A stretch of 64,000 nucleotides of DNA from an uncultured Chlorobiaceae bacterium (GTDB taxonomy: Bacteria; Bacteroidota; Chlorobiia; Chlorobiales; Chlorobiaceae), in contig CAIRXW010000017.1 of NCBI GenBank assembly GCA_903882665.1, positions 1 through 64,000 on the forward strand. The letters are read 5' to 3'. Below, piece by piece: positions 1 through 8,799 of the stretch. The position numbers were made by a program, and so were the translations under genes. The notes beneath the pieces were generated by a model that was not told where the DNA came from, did no database searches, and saw only the letters and a list, made by a program, of their open reading frames with translations. The number at the start of each line of letters is the position of its first letter. Positions within the stretch are counted from its first letter, which is position 1.

Positions 1-527
1 ATCTGGCGAAACGCTGACTTGATGGTTGCGTTTTCATCAGCAGCGTTTTTCAGTTCGAGCACCACCAGAGGGATGCCGTTGACAAAGAGCACTATGTCGG
101 GGCGTTTGTTCTGGTGGTTCTCAATAACCGTAAACTGATTTGCCACCACAAACTCATTGTTTTCGGGAGTATCAAAATCAATGAGCTTCACCAGATCGCC
201 GCGCTCGTTGCCATTCTGCTGATAGCTCACCCCAACACCCTCAGTAAGCAGGCGATGGAAGGCTTCATTGTTGGCCAGAAGATCAGGCGAATGGATGCGC
301 TGTACCTCTTTCAGTGCAGCCTGAAGCACCGTTGGCGAATGCCGGGGGTTAATGCGGCGAAGCGCCGATTCAAGTCGCCCAGTGAGCAACACATCATCGT
401 AATGGCGGCGCTCAGGACTGGTCCCGTCAGGGGCAATATCCGGCCCGTAGAGAGAGCTGTATCCCTGCCGCTCAAACAGATGAATGGCAAACGCTTCTAT
501 GGCTGATTCAGTCAGCTTTTGTGTCAT
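1..527 (-). CDS. hsdR: Type I restriction enzyme R subunit (HsdR), N-terminal part, cut by window edge
   Basis: Reading leftward from the ATG at 527 gives about 175 residues beginning MTQKLTESAIEAFAIHLFE and running off the window. The segment matches the HsdR N-terminal nuclease region: a run ending RPDIVLFVNGIPLVVLELK holds the Asp and Glu-x-Lys of a PD-(D/E)XK centre. In the family this subunit carries the endonuclease and the DNA-translocating motor of the type I complex; the motor domains lie outside the window. It is the last gene seen of the minus-strand hsdM-yhcG-hsdS-darTG-hsdR block, about 590 bp after darG. The family is secure; whether the full gene is intact cannot be seen. Confidence 0.93.
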   Translation of the reverse strand, partial: MTQKLTESAIEAFAIHLFERQGYSSLYGPDIAPDGTSPERRHYDDVLLTGRLESALRRINPRHSPTVLQAALKEVQRIHSPDLLANNEAFHRLLTEGVGVSYQQNGNERGDLVKLIDFDTPENNEFVVANQFTVIENHQNKRPDIVLFVNGIPLVVLELKNAADENATIKSAFRQ

Positions 528-1114
528 GCTTTCGTTGTCACGTTCATCATCCTGAACTGGTTTCAAAGCTCTTTACTGATCTCTTGTTGTCTTTCTTTAA
601 GAGATTGTAACCTTTTTTATTTTATACGGTTATTTCAATCCTTCTCTTAAACCTTCTCTTAATCTTTCACTTAAAAATGTCTCTTCACTGACATTTAAGA
701 GAAGAGTTACAACGATATCGCCCCCCAACGGGTCTGGGGCAAGTTGTCGGTAAACATAAACATCAATAAAATTGGCAAACTTGCCTTCGTGTCTCGTAAA
801 ACTTTTCATAAAACAAAATTTACGAGACACTAACCTGCTAATTTTATTCATGTTAAATAAATGACATTAAGTTTTCTTTACGTAATTTTTTTCTTCTCGA
901 TCTATTTTACGAGAACCTTTTGTCAGGCATAAGCACAAGCCAGAAGGCATATTTCACGTTGATGCTACGCAGCAAATTTCTTTAACATTTCTGGTTGATA
1001 GCGTTGATCCCACTATATAATGTCAGCACACTTACTTTTCAGGGCATCCAAATACTCCCTCTTTATCTCCATGTCTTCATTATTTATATGGCGTGTGTTG
1101 AGCAATCATGCTTT
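528..1114. other. Stretch between darG and hsdR with one doubtful small frame
   Basis: This 590-bp gap separates darG from hsdR. It is AT-rich. The only frame of note is a minus-strand reading of 73 codons at 630-851, ending in the tandem LREGLREGLK; I do not recognise it, see no clear ribosome site, and think it may be a remnant. A perfect inverted repeat with 12-nt arms lies at 789-800 and 819-830, and a further partial copy of the arm follows near 903-913. I see no other gene here. Confidence 0.4.
789..830. repeat. Perfect 12-nt inverted repeat between darG and hsdR
   Basis: The arms GTGTCTCGTAAA (789-800) and TTTACGAGACAC (819-830) are exact reverse complements separated by 18 nt. A third arm-like copy, TTTTACGAGAA, lies near 903-913. 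It could be an operator or a transcript hairpin ahead of hsdR; no T-run follows either side, so it does not look like a classic terminator. Confidence 0.7.
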
Positions 1115-2146
1115 TTATGCAAATTCAGCATGTTGCAATTGTTGTAGTGAAATATCAATATATTTGGGATTTGTAAACAAACTCCTTTTTCTATCACTCC
1201 AATTTTCAAGTTGTTCACATATCACCTCTTTTTCAAATGAGTTTTTATTTACAGTAATAAAATCAATAGATGACAACAGTTCAAGCGCAAAATCCGAATA
1301 AAAACCAGTTAAAAAATCAATTGTCCTTTTAGCGATACTATGTAATTCAGAATTACTTTCAACATGTTTTTTTACTATATCATAACCATCTGACACCAAT
1401 GTTAGCGGCTCAAAAGGCTTTTTATTCATATCGCTATATCCCATTATATAGCTCCCATTTAATACATTTAATACAAATCGGACTTTACCAGAATATGGAC
1501 CATAAAAGTTTGGTCTAAAATCAAGATTAAAATATTTTATAGCTCCAAATCTTTGCAAAAAATAACATACTTTCTCACTTGAAAACTCAGAAACATATTC
1601 CCCATTCTTTACTAAATCAAATAAAATATAGAGTAGCAATGCTCTTGCATCTGTTAATTTTACTCTTTCTTTTTTTAATTGCTCTTTTATCTGTTGGGTT
1701 GGTTCATAAACAATTATCTCAACATCAAGATTACTTAATTTTTGCTCTAAAATCCTTTTAACTTTTTCCCACTCTAACCCGCCATTCCCTGAACCTAATG
1801 GAGGTATCGCAATACTATGTATTTTATATTCTTTTAAAACGCGAATTAAATCATCTAACCCAGCGACAATAAAACTATATTCTGATGGTTTTCTCCAATC
1901 TTTCTTCGTTGGAAAGTTAATAATGTATTTCACGCCTGAACTAAGGTTAGAGTCTTTAACCACAAATAATCGACCTATCTCAACTTCATTTCTTTTGCAA
2001 GCATCAATATAGGATTTATAATTATTATGATATGCTTTCTTGAATTGTAAAGCAATACCCTTTCCCATTACACCAACAGTGTTAACCGTATTGATTAATG
2101 CTTCTGCATTACTTTCAAGGATATTTCCTGTAATATATTTTATCAT
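1115..2146 (-). CDS. darG: DarG-type macrodomain antitoxin (DNA ADP-ribosyl glycohydrolase)
   Basis: A 343-residue protein. Residues 1-155 form a macrodomain: MIKYITGNILES, then NTVGVMGKGIALQF and a later PPLGSGNGGL, the usual ADP-ribose-binding loops. The remaining 190 residues match the C-terminal region of DarG that binds DarT. DarG removes ADP-ribose from thymidine in DNA and blocks DarT. An in-frame TTG at 2161 overlaps the darT stop, but I prefer the ATG at 2146, which starts directly at the conserved macrodomain strand. darT lies just upstream on the same strand, so the pair is surely co-transcribed. Base composition is markedly AT-richer than hsdM, which suggests the module was acquired separately. 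Confidence 0.9.
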   Translation of the reverse strand: MIKYITGNILESNAEALINTVNTVGVMGKGIALQFKKAYHNNYKSYIDACKRNEVEIGRLFVVKDSNLSSGVKYIINFPTKKDWRKPSEYSFIVAGLDDLIRVLKEYKIHSIAIPPLGSGNGGLEWEKVKRILEQKLSNLDVEIIVYEPTQQIKEQLKKERVKLTDARALLLYILFDLVKNGEYVSEFSSEKVCYFLQRFGAIKYFNLDFRPNFYGPYSGKVRFVLNVLNGSYIMGYSDMNKKPFEPLTLVSDGYDIVKKHVESNSELHSIAKRTIDFLTGFYSDFALELLSSIDFITVNKNSFEKEVICEQLENWSDRKRSLFTNPKYIDISLQQLQHAEFA

Positions 2147-2157
2147 AATCGTAAGTA

Positions 2158-2817
2158 TCAATAATACGCTTGAGGAATAACCTTAATTTTGTCTTCAGAG
2201 ATTCCAAATGAAATTAATTTGTTTTTGGCTTTCTCATTATAGCAACCAAAACCTATTATTATGTCTGGAGATAAATCAATAGCAACTAAAAATTCAGCTT
2301 GTTTTTTTCTTTTAATGTCCAGGTTTTCACTTCCTCCCCAATATAAGGATTTTACAGCTTCCCAATCAACAATATCAACAAGTTCATTTATTTTTGTTTT
2401 GTCATAAAATGAAGTCAGCAGATCTGTTGCATGACCATCACTGAAGAAAAAGTCAATATTTAAAGAAACTATTTTACTTAAAGAACAAGCTAAATAAATA
2501 ATATCAGAAGGAGATGTAGCTCGTTCCACAAAATTTCCTCCATGTTGAGCGACATAAAGCATTGGCATTCTAACTCCAAAATAAAATGGAATATAATCCC
2601 CTAATTTAATTGAGGATAATACATTTTTTGAATTATAATCACCATTATCAACGCGGACTATTTTTTTGCTTCTTGTTTCAATAAGGCTTAAGTCTCCAAT
2701 ATTTTTATAGTCAGTATTTTTATTTTGAGAATTTTTATGTGTGATGCCATATTGCAGAATATGAGAAATATTCTCTAAATGGGTAATTCTGTATACGACA
2801 ACTTTATTAAGTTCCAC
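2158..2817 (-). CDS. darT: DarT-type DNA ADP-ribosyltransferase toxin
   Basis: A 219-residue protein of the DarT (DUF4433) family, which transfers ADP-ribose from NAD+ to thymidine in single-stranded DNA. It starts VVYRITHLENISHIL, typical of the NAD-binding region, and has KQAEFLV near residue 175, where the family's catalytic glutamate sits. Length fits the family, and no frame damage is visible, so the toxin looks active. darG follows at once and supplies immunity. The pair sits inside a type I restriction operon between hsdS and hsdR, a setting known for DarTG. Codon use is AT-rich, unlike the flanking hsdM. Confidence 0.92.
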   Translation of the reverse strand: MELNKVVVYRITHLENISHILQYGITHKNSQNKNTDYKNIGDLSLIETRSKKIVRVDNGDYNSKNVLSSIKLGDYIPFYFGVRMPMLYVAQHGGNFVERATSPSDIIYLACSLSKIVSLNIDFFFSDGHATDLLTSFYDKTKINELVDIVDWEAVKSLYWGGSENLDIKRKKQAEFLVAIDLSPDIIIGFGCYNEKAKNKLISFGISEDKIKVIPQAYY

Positions 2818-2969
2818 AATATATCAATTCACATTGTTTATCAAATATACATCAATAATCAAATAATGATAAATTTGAACCTTCATAGGTTGTCAGGGGT
2901 TTCTTCGCATGTTGCCAAATGGTTGATGCTCTATTCAGCTTGTTCGTTCGATATTTTCATAAGTGTAAA

Positions 2970-4172
2970 TTAACTCATTACCCTCACTTCGCCGCTCATC
3001 AGCTTTGGGAGAAGGGTGTCACGGAGTTTTTCAAGTGTTCGAATTTGGAAATGATTCAAGTCTTTCTTTTTCCACCATGAAATAACAATTTCTGAAAATT
3101 CAGCAACCTTTTCTTTGGGAGGCAATTTGAACTTGGGTCTTTGTAAGCCGTCTATTGCAAGCATATTAACAGTTGAGCCATTTGTAGCAGATATAATTTG
3201 CTCCCTAAGATAAGGCGTCAGAAGGAGGTAATAAAGGTACTCTGTAGTGAGATAGCTATTTTCCTTTAAAATTACCCGGTAAATATGTTGACTGAATAAT
3301 CCTTTTTCTCCATAAAAAGACGGAACAATTGCGGGGCATCCGATTAACTTAAACTCATGTCCTTGCTCAGTGTTTGCAACAATAATCTCTCCATTTCTGA
3401 CGAGGTGGCGTTCTTTAAATTCGGCCGTGTAATACTTAATTCCGACTTCTTTATACCCACCACCTTCATAGATCGAATTCAAATTGTGCATTGGTATGCC
3501 CAGACCTGAATCGGATAACCCACTACCTTTATAGCTAAGTCCTCTCAGGACTTCACTATGGCAATCAAGTGTTGTATCTGCCCACTCCTCCTGCGCTTCT
3601 TCTATAAACCACTGGCGAAAGAGGGTTTCGGCCATGGATTCAAGGGTTTTGTTCTGTCGATGCAGCAGATCGATTTTGTCGTCAAGGCTGCTGAGGACGG
3701 CAGCAATGGCTTTTTGTTCGGGAAGAGGCGGAAGTAAAATATCTATCTCTTTTATCTTGTCACGACTAAGTTCGATTTGACCAGTTGAGCCTTCAGCGTA
3801 GCCTTCAATTTCAGTTTCTCTTTTTCTTAGGTTATAATAAACAAATAGAGGATGTGCTATGTTCCGATTTAATCTCAAAATAGAAATGTGGCTATCTGCA
3901 AAAACTTTTCCCGCTTGTCTAAATATTGCAACACGGCCAGCGGTTCCGACACCAGTTGAATTAATTAGAATATCCTCATTATGAACAATTTTTTCATTCG
4001 CGTGTTTTTTCTCTTTGTTCTGATATTTAATAAGGTCTAAAGAAATAGTCCCCCTCCTTATACACTTTTGATTTATTACAGGGATACCGTTATTCTCAAC
4101 ATATTTGGGCGAAATACCTCTGCTTACATATTCTGCAATATCGCCTAATTTGTAGTCACACCATTCACTCAT
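2970..4172 (-). CDS. hsdS: Type I restriction-modification specificity subunit (HsdS)
   Basis: A 400-residue protein with the two target-recognition-domain plan of HsdS. Residues 1-155 hold the first half, ending in LLPPLPEQKAIAAVLSSLDD, the conserved start of a spacer helix; a second recognition half follows and the protein ends in LPKLMSGEVRVMS. It chooses the DNA sequence for the HsdM methylase and HsdR nuclease. The ATG at 4172 is preceded by GGGAGG seven bases upstream and overlaps the yhcG stop by 8 bp, so the two are probably translationally coupled. An upstream ATG at 4196 would reach into yhcG and is less likely. The recognition halves are AT-rich, as often seen for swapped specificity modules. 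Confidence 0.93.
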   Translation of the reverse strand: MSEWCDYKLGDIAEYVSRGISPKYVENNGIPVINQKCIRRGTISLDLIKYQNKEKKHANEKIVHNEDILINSTGVGTAGRVAIFRQAGKVFADSHISILRLNRNIAHPLFVYYNLRKRETEIEGYAEGSTGQIELSRDKIKEIDILLPPLPEQKAIAAVLSSLDDKIDLLHRQNKTLESMAETLFRQWFIEEAQEEWADTTLDCHSEVLRGLSYKGSGLSDSGLGIPMHNLNSIYEGGGYKEVGIKYYTAEFKERHLVRNGEIIVANTEQGHEFKLIGCPAIVPSFYGEKGLFSQHIYRVILKENSYLTTEYLYYLLLTPYLREQIISATNGSTVNMLAIDGLQRPKFKLPPKEKVAEFSEIVISWWKKKDLNHFQIRTLEKLRDTLLPKLMSGEVRVMS

Positions 4173-5271
4173 CGCCACCTCCCAATTCTGCTTCAATTTG
4201 TTCGATACTCGGGAGGGATGACTGATATTCTGCGGGCAGATTTTTGGTAATCAGGTATTCACTGACACCAATCGGCTTGTGAATATCCTTGAGAGCATAT
4301 TCCACAACCACGTCATTTTTTGACTTGCATATAATGATGCCTATGGTGGGGTTATCCTGTTCGGTTTTCAGGATACCATCAACCGCAGAGACATAAAAAT
4401 TCAGTTTTCCGGCAAACTCCGGCTTGAACTTTACCGCCTTGAGTTCAATAACCACATAACAGTGCAGGCGTGTATGGTAGAACAAGAGGTCAATATAATA
4501 GTCATCGCCACCTACTTCGAGCTTGTACTGCCGCCCAATGTATGAAAAGCCTGCGCCAAGCTCCAGTAAAAATCGGGTAACATGCTCAATCAAGGCATCT
4601 TCAAGCTCTTTTTCATCATGCTTTTTGCGCAACAGAAGAAAATCGAAATTATAGGGGTCTTTGAGGATTTGCTGGGCCAAATCCGATTGCGGGGATGGCA
4701 GGGTTGCCTTAAAGTTGGTGATTGCTTTACCTTCGCGCTGGTAGAGGCGGCTTTCGATATGATGGGTTAATACAGCCCGCGACCAATTGTTCTGAATGGT
4801 TTGCTGTACATAAAAGAGCGCTTCACCCTGATCCTTGATCTTGCTGATGATGACAAGGTTGTGACCCCAAGGTATTTGGGCAACAAGCTGCTGCCCAAAT
4901 AGTGAGTTGTCTAATTGGGCAGCAGGCTGCTGCCCAATTGCAGATTGGTTCAATTGCGCAGCAGCCTGCTTCGCAATTGCATTCGTTCCTGACCAGAACT
5001 GGTACCACTGGCGCATATATTTCAGGTTACGCACGGAGAACCCTTTCATATCAGGAAATTCAGATTGCAGGTCATGGCTTATCTGCCCGAGAATGCCGTC
5101 ACCCCAGGCCGATGCCTGTTGGCGGGCAATAATGCGTTCAGCCAAATCCCAGTACAACCGAAGCATAGCCCGATTGACCGATACCGCAGCTTTGAGTTGT
5201 GCTGATTGAATGCGGATTTTGAGTTCCCTGATAAACTCCCTGTACTCTGTTGTGTTGAGCGGCGCGTTCAT
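4165..5271 (-). CDS. YhcG/DUF1016-family PD-(D/E)XK nuclease embedded in the hsd operon
   Basis: A 368-residue protein. The N-terminal DUF1016 helical region spans roughly residues 1-95 ([26 protein letters not shown]). The C-terminal nuclease domain has YYIDLLFYH with D261 and [10 protein letters not shown] with E276 and K278, a complete PD-(D/E)XK set. Between them, residues 99-137 are three 13-residue repeats rich in Gln and Ala, coded by 39-bp near-palindromic units. The start overlaps the hsdM stop (ATGA) and the end overlaps hsdS, so it is co-translated with the modification subunits. The family often travels with type I restriction loci; its exact role there is not settled. Confidence 0.88.
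   Translation of the reverse strand: MNAPLNTTEYREFIRELKIRIQSAQLKAAVSVNRAMLRLYWDLAERIIARQQASAWGDGILGQISHDLQSEFPDMKGFSVRNLKYMRQWYQFWSGTNAIAKQAAAQLNQSAIGQQPAAQLDNSLFGQQLVAQIPWGHNLVIISKIKDQGEALFYVQQTIQNNWSRAVLTHHIESRLYQREGKAITNFKATLPSPQSDLAQQILKDPYNFDFLLLRKKHDEKELEDALIEHVTRFLLELGAGFSYIGRQYKLEVGGDDYYIDLLFYHTRLHCYVVIELKAVKFKPEFAGKLNFYVSAVDGILKTEQDNPTIGIIICKSKNDVVVEYALKDIHKPIGVSEYLITKNLPAEYQSSLPSIEQIEAELGGGDE
4874..4978. repeat. Three 39-bp units, each a 27-nt near-palindrome, read in frame inside yhcG
   Basis: Near-palindromes lie at 4874-4900, 4913-4939 and 4952-4978, spaced exactly 39 bp. The middle one is perfect: 13-nt arms around one central base. The outer two carry a few mismatches. On the coding strand they give 13-residue repeats with the core QQ-x-x-A-Q. 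The unit length being a multiple of three keeps the nuclease frame open. Confidence 0.92.
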
Positions 5272-6812
5272 ATTTTTACCCTCGCCAAATTCTCGATAAT
5301 CACTTTGTTCAGCTCAGCCTCTTCCACCAACTGCGATTCAAACTCAGCCTTCAGTGTTGCAAAACGTTCAGCAAAATCAAAGTCATCCTCTTCCTCTGCA
5401 AGGCCAACGTAGCGACCCGGTGTAAGCACGTAGTCGAGTTCCTGCACTCGTTCCAACGGCACGGAGGCACAGAATCCTTTGTTATCCTCATACTCACCCT
5501 CTCCGGTTCGCCAGTCGTGATAGGTTTTGGCAATGAGGTCAATGTCGTCACCCGAGAGTTCACGGGTGCGGCGGTTGATGAGGTGGCCCAGGTTACGGGC
5601 ATCGATAAAGAGAATTTCGTTTTTTCGCGGGTGGCCATTGTTCCTTGCCCGGTTCAGAAACCAGAGGGCGGCAGGAATCTGTGTGTTCAGAAAGAGTTTG
5701 GCAGGCAGGTTGACAACACAGTCAATCAGGTTTCCATCGGCTATCATGGATTTACGGATATCGCCTTCGCCGCTGCTTTTGCTGGTGAGTGCGCCTTTGG
5801 CAAGTACGACTCCGGCAATGCCGTTCGGGGCAAGGTGAAAGATAAAGTGCTGCAGCCATGCGAAGTTGGCATTGCCTGCCGGTGGAATACCGTATTTCCA
5901 GCGGCCATCTCCACGGAGTTGTTCACCGCTCCAGTCGCTGTCGTTGAAGGGTGGATTGGCAATAACGTAATCGGCTTTGAGGTCTTTATGGGCATCGTTG
6001 AGAAAGGAGCCTTCGTTGTTCCATTTGACCTGGGAGCTGTCGATACCGCGAATGGCGAGGTTGATCTTTGCCAGACGCCAGGTGGTCTGGTTGCTCTCCT
6101 GACCGTAAATTGAGATATCCTTCACGCGGCCCTGATGCTCGGTGATAAATCGTTCGGACTGCACAAACATGCCACCGGAACCACAACAGGGATCCAAAAC
6201 CCTGCCTTTATAGGGCTCAAGCATGGAGACAAGGAGTTCGACTATGCTGCGCGGGGTGTAGAACTGCCCACCCTGCTTGCCTTCGGCGAGAGCGAATTCA
6301 CCGAGGAAGTATTCGAAGACGTGACCGAGCACGTCGCGGCTCCGTGACTTGGCGTCACCGAGGGCGATATTGCTCATGAGGTCAATCAGACCTCCAAGGC
6401 TTGCCGGATCAAGGTTTTGGCGTGCATAGACCTTGGGTAGGACGCCCTTGAGCATGGGGTTCTCTTTTTCAATAATATCCATCGCCTCATCGACAAGGAT
6501 GCCGATATCTGACTGGCGAGCACTCGTGAGCAAAAATGACCAGCGAGCTTGCTGAGGCACAAAGAAAATGTTTTCACCTTTGTACTCGTCTTTGTCTTCC
6601 GGGTCGGCTCCGGCATACTCCCCTTCCCCTGACTGAAGTATGGCGTACATCTCCTCGAAAGAATCGGAAATGTATTTGAGGAACATGAGCCCAAGGACGA
6701 TGTGCTTGTATTCAGCGGCGTCAATGTTTTTGCGCAGCTTGTCGGCGGCTTTCCAGAGCTGCTTTTCTATGGGTTCTTCTTTTATGTCTTTTGGTGACTT
6801 GGTTCTTGCCAT
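5268..6812 (-). CDS. hsdM: Type I restriction-modification methyltransferase subunit (HsdM)
   Basis: A 514-residue N6-adenine methyltransferase subunit. The N-terminal helical domain (residues 10-150) is followed by the catalytic domain: [15 protein letters not shown] near 181-195, the SAM-binding [11 protein letters not shown] at 206-216, and the catalytic NPPF at 286-289. Length is normal for the family. With HsdS it methylates the host sequence; with HsdR it forms the restriction complex. It is the first hsd gene of the block; its stop overlaps the yhcG start by ATGA. GC content and codon use resemble the core genes, unlike darTG and hsdS. Confidence 0.97.
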   Translation of the reverse strand: MARTKSPKDIKEEPIEKQLWKAADKLRKNIDAAEYKHIVLGLMFLKYISDSFEEMYAILQSGEGEYAGADPEDKDEYKGENIFFVPQQARWSFLLTSARQSDIGILVDEAMDIIEKENPMLKGVLPKVYARQNLDPASLGGLIDLMSNIALGDAKSRSRDVLGHVFEYFLGEFALAEGKQGGQFYTPRSIVELLVSMLEPYKGRVLDPCCGSGGMFVQSERFITEHQGRVKDISIYGQESNQTTWRLAKINLAIRGIDSSQVKWNNEGSFLNDAHKDLKADYVIANPPFNDSDWSGEQLRGDGRWKYGIPPAGNANFAWLQHFIFHLAPNGIAGVVLAKGALTSKSSGEGDIRKSMIADGNLIDCVVNLPAKLFLNTQIPAALWFLNRARNNGHPRKNEILFIDARNLGHLINRRTRELSGDDIDLIAKTYHDWRTGEGEYEDNKGFCASVPLERVQELDYVLTPGRYVGLAEEEDDFDFAERFATLKAEFESQLVEEAELNKVIIENLARVKI

Positions 6813-6931
6813 GATTATAAATGAGTCCTTTGCTGATCAATGGTTAGTTAGTCAAGAAGAGTCTGATTCCTGTTGTTCATAAAAAAAGAACGGGCTGCCT
6901 GATGCTGCAAATACTCACCCATGGAGAGGGA

Positions 6932-7180
6932 TCATATTGGTTTGTCAACAGGCTGCATTTCGGCAAGCAATGTCTCAGGAGCAATATCCTGCTCATTTGG
7001 CCATGTGACCGCACCAAAGAGTATGCTGACCTGATTGAAATAGCTGATATCACGCAGTTCGGAGAAAACCCCATGATCAAGATAGGGCTTGAGATCAAAA
7101 ATTCCTTTTTGCCCACCTGCGGTTTCGATGTAAATCCGATAATCTGACAAAGGCTTTACATTTTTTACATCCCAGTACAT
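6932..7180 (-). CDS. DUF2442 domain protein
   Basis: An 82-residue protein starting MYWDVKNVKPLSDYRIYI, with the conserved FDLKPYLDHGVFSELRD core of DUF2442. No molecular function is established for the family; members are often paired with DUF4160 proteins and resemble small toxin-antitoxin-like modules. The ATG at 7180 has GAGGTG six bases upstream, which favours it over the in-frame start at 7222. The DUF4160 gene ends 7 bp before it. A second, more diverged DUF2442 occurs at 35239-35529. Confidence 0.85.
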   Translation of the reverse strand: MYWDVKNVKPLSDYRIYIETAGGQKGIFDLKPYLDHGVFSELRDISYFNQVSILFGAVTWPNEQDIAPETLLAEMQPVDKPI

Positions 7181-7187
7181 AGTCACC

Positions 7188-7454
7188 TCATAATGGGTTA
7201 ATTTTATAAGGGGCCTCACCATTGACGGCTAATTCCCAGTCAGCGACCAATTCATCGCGACGCAACTCAATCCAAGCCTGCACCAAACGCAACTGTTTGC
7301 GCGGTAACTCTCCGATAAGAATCTCGCCATCCTGAATACCGACAGTCGCCTCAAACTCACCATATTTTGCATGGATATGCGGCAAATGATGCTGCTTGTT
7401 ATCAAGGAGATAAAGACGGATGATAATACCGTAAAACATTGAGATAATTGGCAT
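7188..7454 (-). CDS. DUF4160 domain protein, partner of DUF2442
   Basis: An 88-residue protein starting MPIISMFYGIIIRLYLLD, with the family signature HHLPHIHAKYGEFEA and the C-terminal LPRKQLRLVQAWIELRRDEL. DUF4160 has no proven function; its constant pairing with DUF2442 suggests the two act together. The ATG at 7454 follows CCAGGG and gives the usual family length; the in-frame start at 7523 would add an unrelated basic tail. It heads the minus-strand block that leads into hsdM after a 119-bp gap. Confidence 0.85.
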   Translation of the reverse strand: MPIISMFYGIIIRLYLLDNKQHHLPHIHAKYGEFEATVGIQDGEILIGELPRKQLRLVQAWIELRRDELVADWELAVNGEAPYKINPL

Positions 7455-7574
7455 TATGTACACCCTGGATAATTTATTTTGAAAACAACAGATACGCTTG
7501 CGAAACATCCTGCCAAGAGACAAGGTACGGTAAAATTAACCCTCCAGGAAATGCACACTGACAAGCAGATACAT

Positions 7575-8690
7575 CTACACCACCCGGTCAAGCACCGCAA
7601 TAATGCGCCCGGCGGCGGCTCCGTCCCATTTTTCGGGAATTTTTGATCGGCTGGTTATGTGCTTGTGCGTGCCGGGATGGAGAATGTCGTGGATGCGACT
7701 TTTGATATCCTCCTCATCAAGGCTGACAAGGGCGTTGGTGCCAATTTCGATGGTGGCAGGACGGGCGGATGTATCCATGATGGTGAGGCAGGGCACGTTC
7801 ATGACGGTGGCTTCCGACTGCATCTCTTCGATGTCGGTAAGGAGCAGCAGTGAATCGCGGAGCAGCTTCAACAACGTGGCGTGCTGCGGGGGCTCAATCA
7901 TCTTCACTCCCTCCATTTCGCCAAAAAGCTCAACCATGCCATGCTGCTGTAACAGAGCATCAAGCCCGGCAACAAGTGGTATGACGACGGTGACGTTGCC
8001 GGAAATCTCTTTGAGAAGCCGCTGCATCATTTCGAGCGGCTCTTTCGCGGAGAAACGGCCAGCAGGATTGAGAAGCAGCAGGGCATATTTTTTGGGTTTG
8101 GCGTCAGGAACCGGTGGTATATCGGAATTATTCGCCTCTTCCATCAGGCCGACGAGGCTGTCGATGAGAAGATTGCCTGCAAAGAAGACCTTTTCATCGG
8201 CAACACCTTCGTTGATGAGGTTATATTCACCGCTGTGTTCGCTGACAAAATGGAAGTCGGCCATGGCGTCAATAACCACGCGGTTGACCTCTTCGGCATC
8301 AGAACGCTCGTAACTTCGCAGCCCCGAATCGACTGCGGCAATGGGAAGGCCGAGCTTTGCGGCAGTTACTGCGGCTCCAAATGCTGCATTGTCGCTGCCG
8401 CAGACCAGCACAAGGTCAGGTTTTTCGATGAGCATGATCTTTTCCATGCCGGTCATGGCAGCGGCAAGCTGCTCAACCGGTGTACCATCCTGAAGGGTAA
8501 TGGTGTGGCTTGCTTCGCCAATGCCAAAGCTTGCAGCCAGTTCGCGGATGATCGGCTCTGCGCCCTGAGGGGCGGCCAGTATCACGACGGACTGATATGC
8601 TCCCTTTTTTTTCAGGGCTTTATAAAGTGGGGCAAGCAGAAGGGTGCCAGGCTTGCTGCCGGCGGCCAAAAGTAATTTTTTCACAGTCAA
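7575..8690 (-). CDS. UDP-N-acetylglucosamine 2-epimerase family protein (diverged WecB-like)
   Basis: A 371-residue protein with the WecB fold order: N-terminal AGSKPGTLLLAPLYKAL, PDLVLVCGSDNAAFGAAVTA (D100), VDSGLRSYERSDAEEVNR (D121, E133/E134), then AGNLLIDSLV. WecB interconverts UDP-GlcNAc and UDP-ManNAc. Several expected residues differ: the EAGLRT glutamate is Asp here, and the HRRE-type motif at about residues 207-213 reads LNPAGRF, lacking the histidine. It may be a non-canonical epimerase or a related hydrolase or carbohydrate-binding protein. It is divergent from the LptA-like gene with a 109-bp shared leader, which hints at an envelope role. Family fairly sure, activity unsure. Confidence 0.75.
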   Translation of the reverse strand: MTVKKLLLAAGSKPGTLLLAPLYKALKKKGAYQSVVILAAPQGAEPIIRELAASFGIGEASHTITLQDGTPVEQLAAAMTGMEKIMLIEKPDLVLVCGSDNAAFGAAVTAAKLGLPIAAVDSGLRSYERSDAEEVNRVVIDAMADFHFVSEHSGEYNLINEGVADEKVFFAGNLLIDSLVGLMEEANNSDIPPVPDAKPKKYALLLLNPAGRFSAKEPLEMMQRLLKEISGNVTVVIPLVAGLDALLQQHGMVELFGEMEGVKMIEPPQHATLLKLLRDSLLLLTDIEEMQSEATVMNVPCLTIMDTSARPATIEIGTNALVSLDEEDIKSRIHDILHPGTHKHITSRSKIPEKWDGAAAGRIIAVLDRVV

Positions 8691-8799
8691 AACAAAGCTT
8701 TGTTACATTAGAGAGAACGTTCTTTCAGGAACAGCTCCGGCTTTAAACGAACCACCCATGACACTGTCCCCGGTGTCAGGAAAAACCACACAGGATGCA

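Noticed and set aside
1020-1301. 93-codon plus-strand frame over the end of darG
   Set aside because: Antisense to the darG C-terminus and without similarity or ribosome site.
5517-6113. Long plus-strand open frame (198 codons) across hsdM
   Set aside because: It is antisense to a clearly functional HsdM with all motifs; the frame is a by-product of GC-rich codon use.
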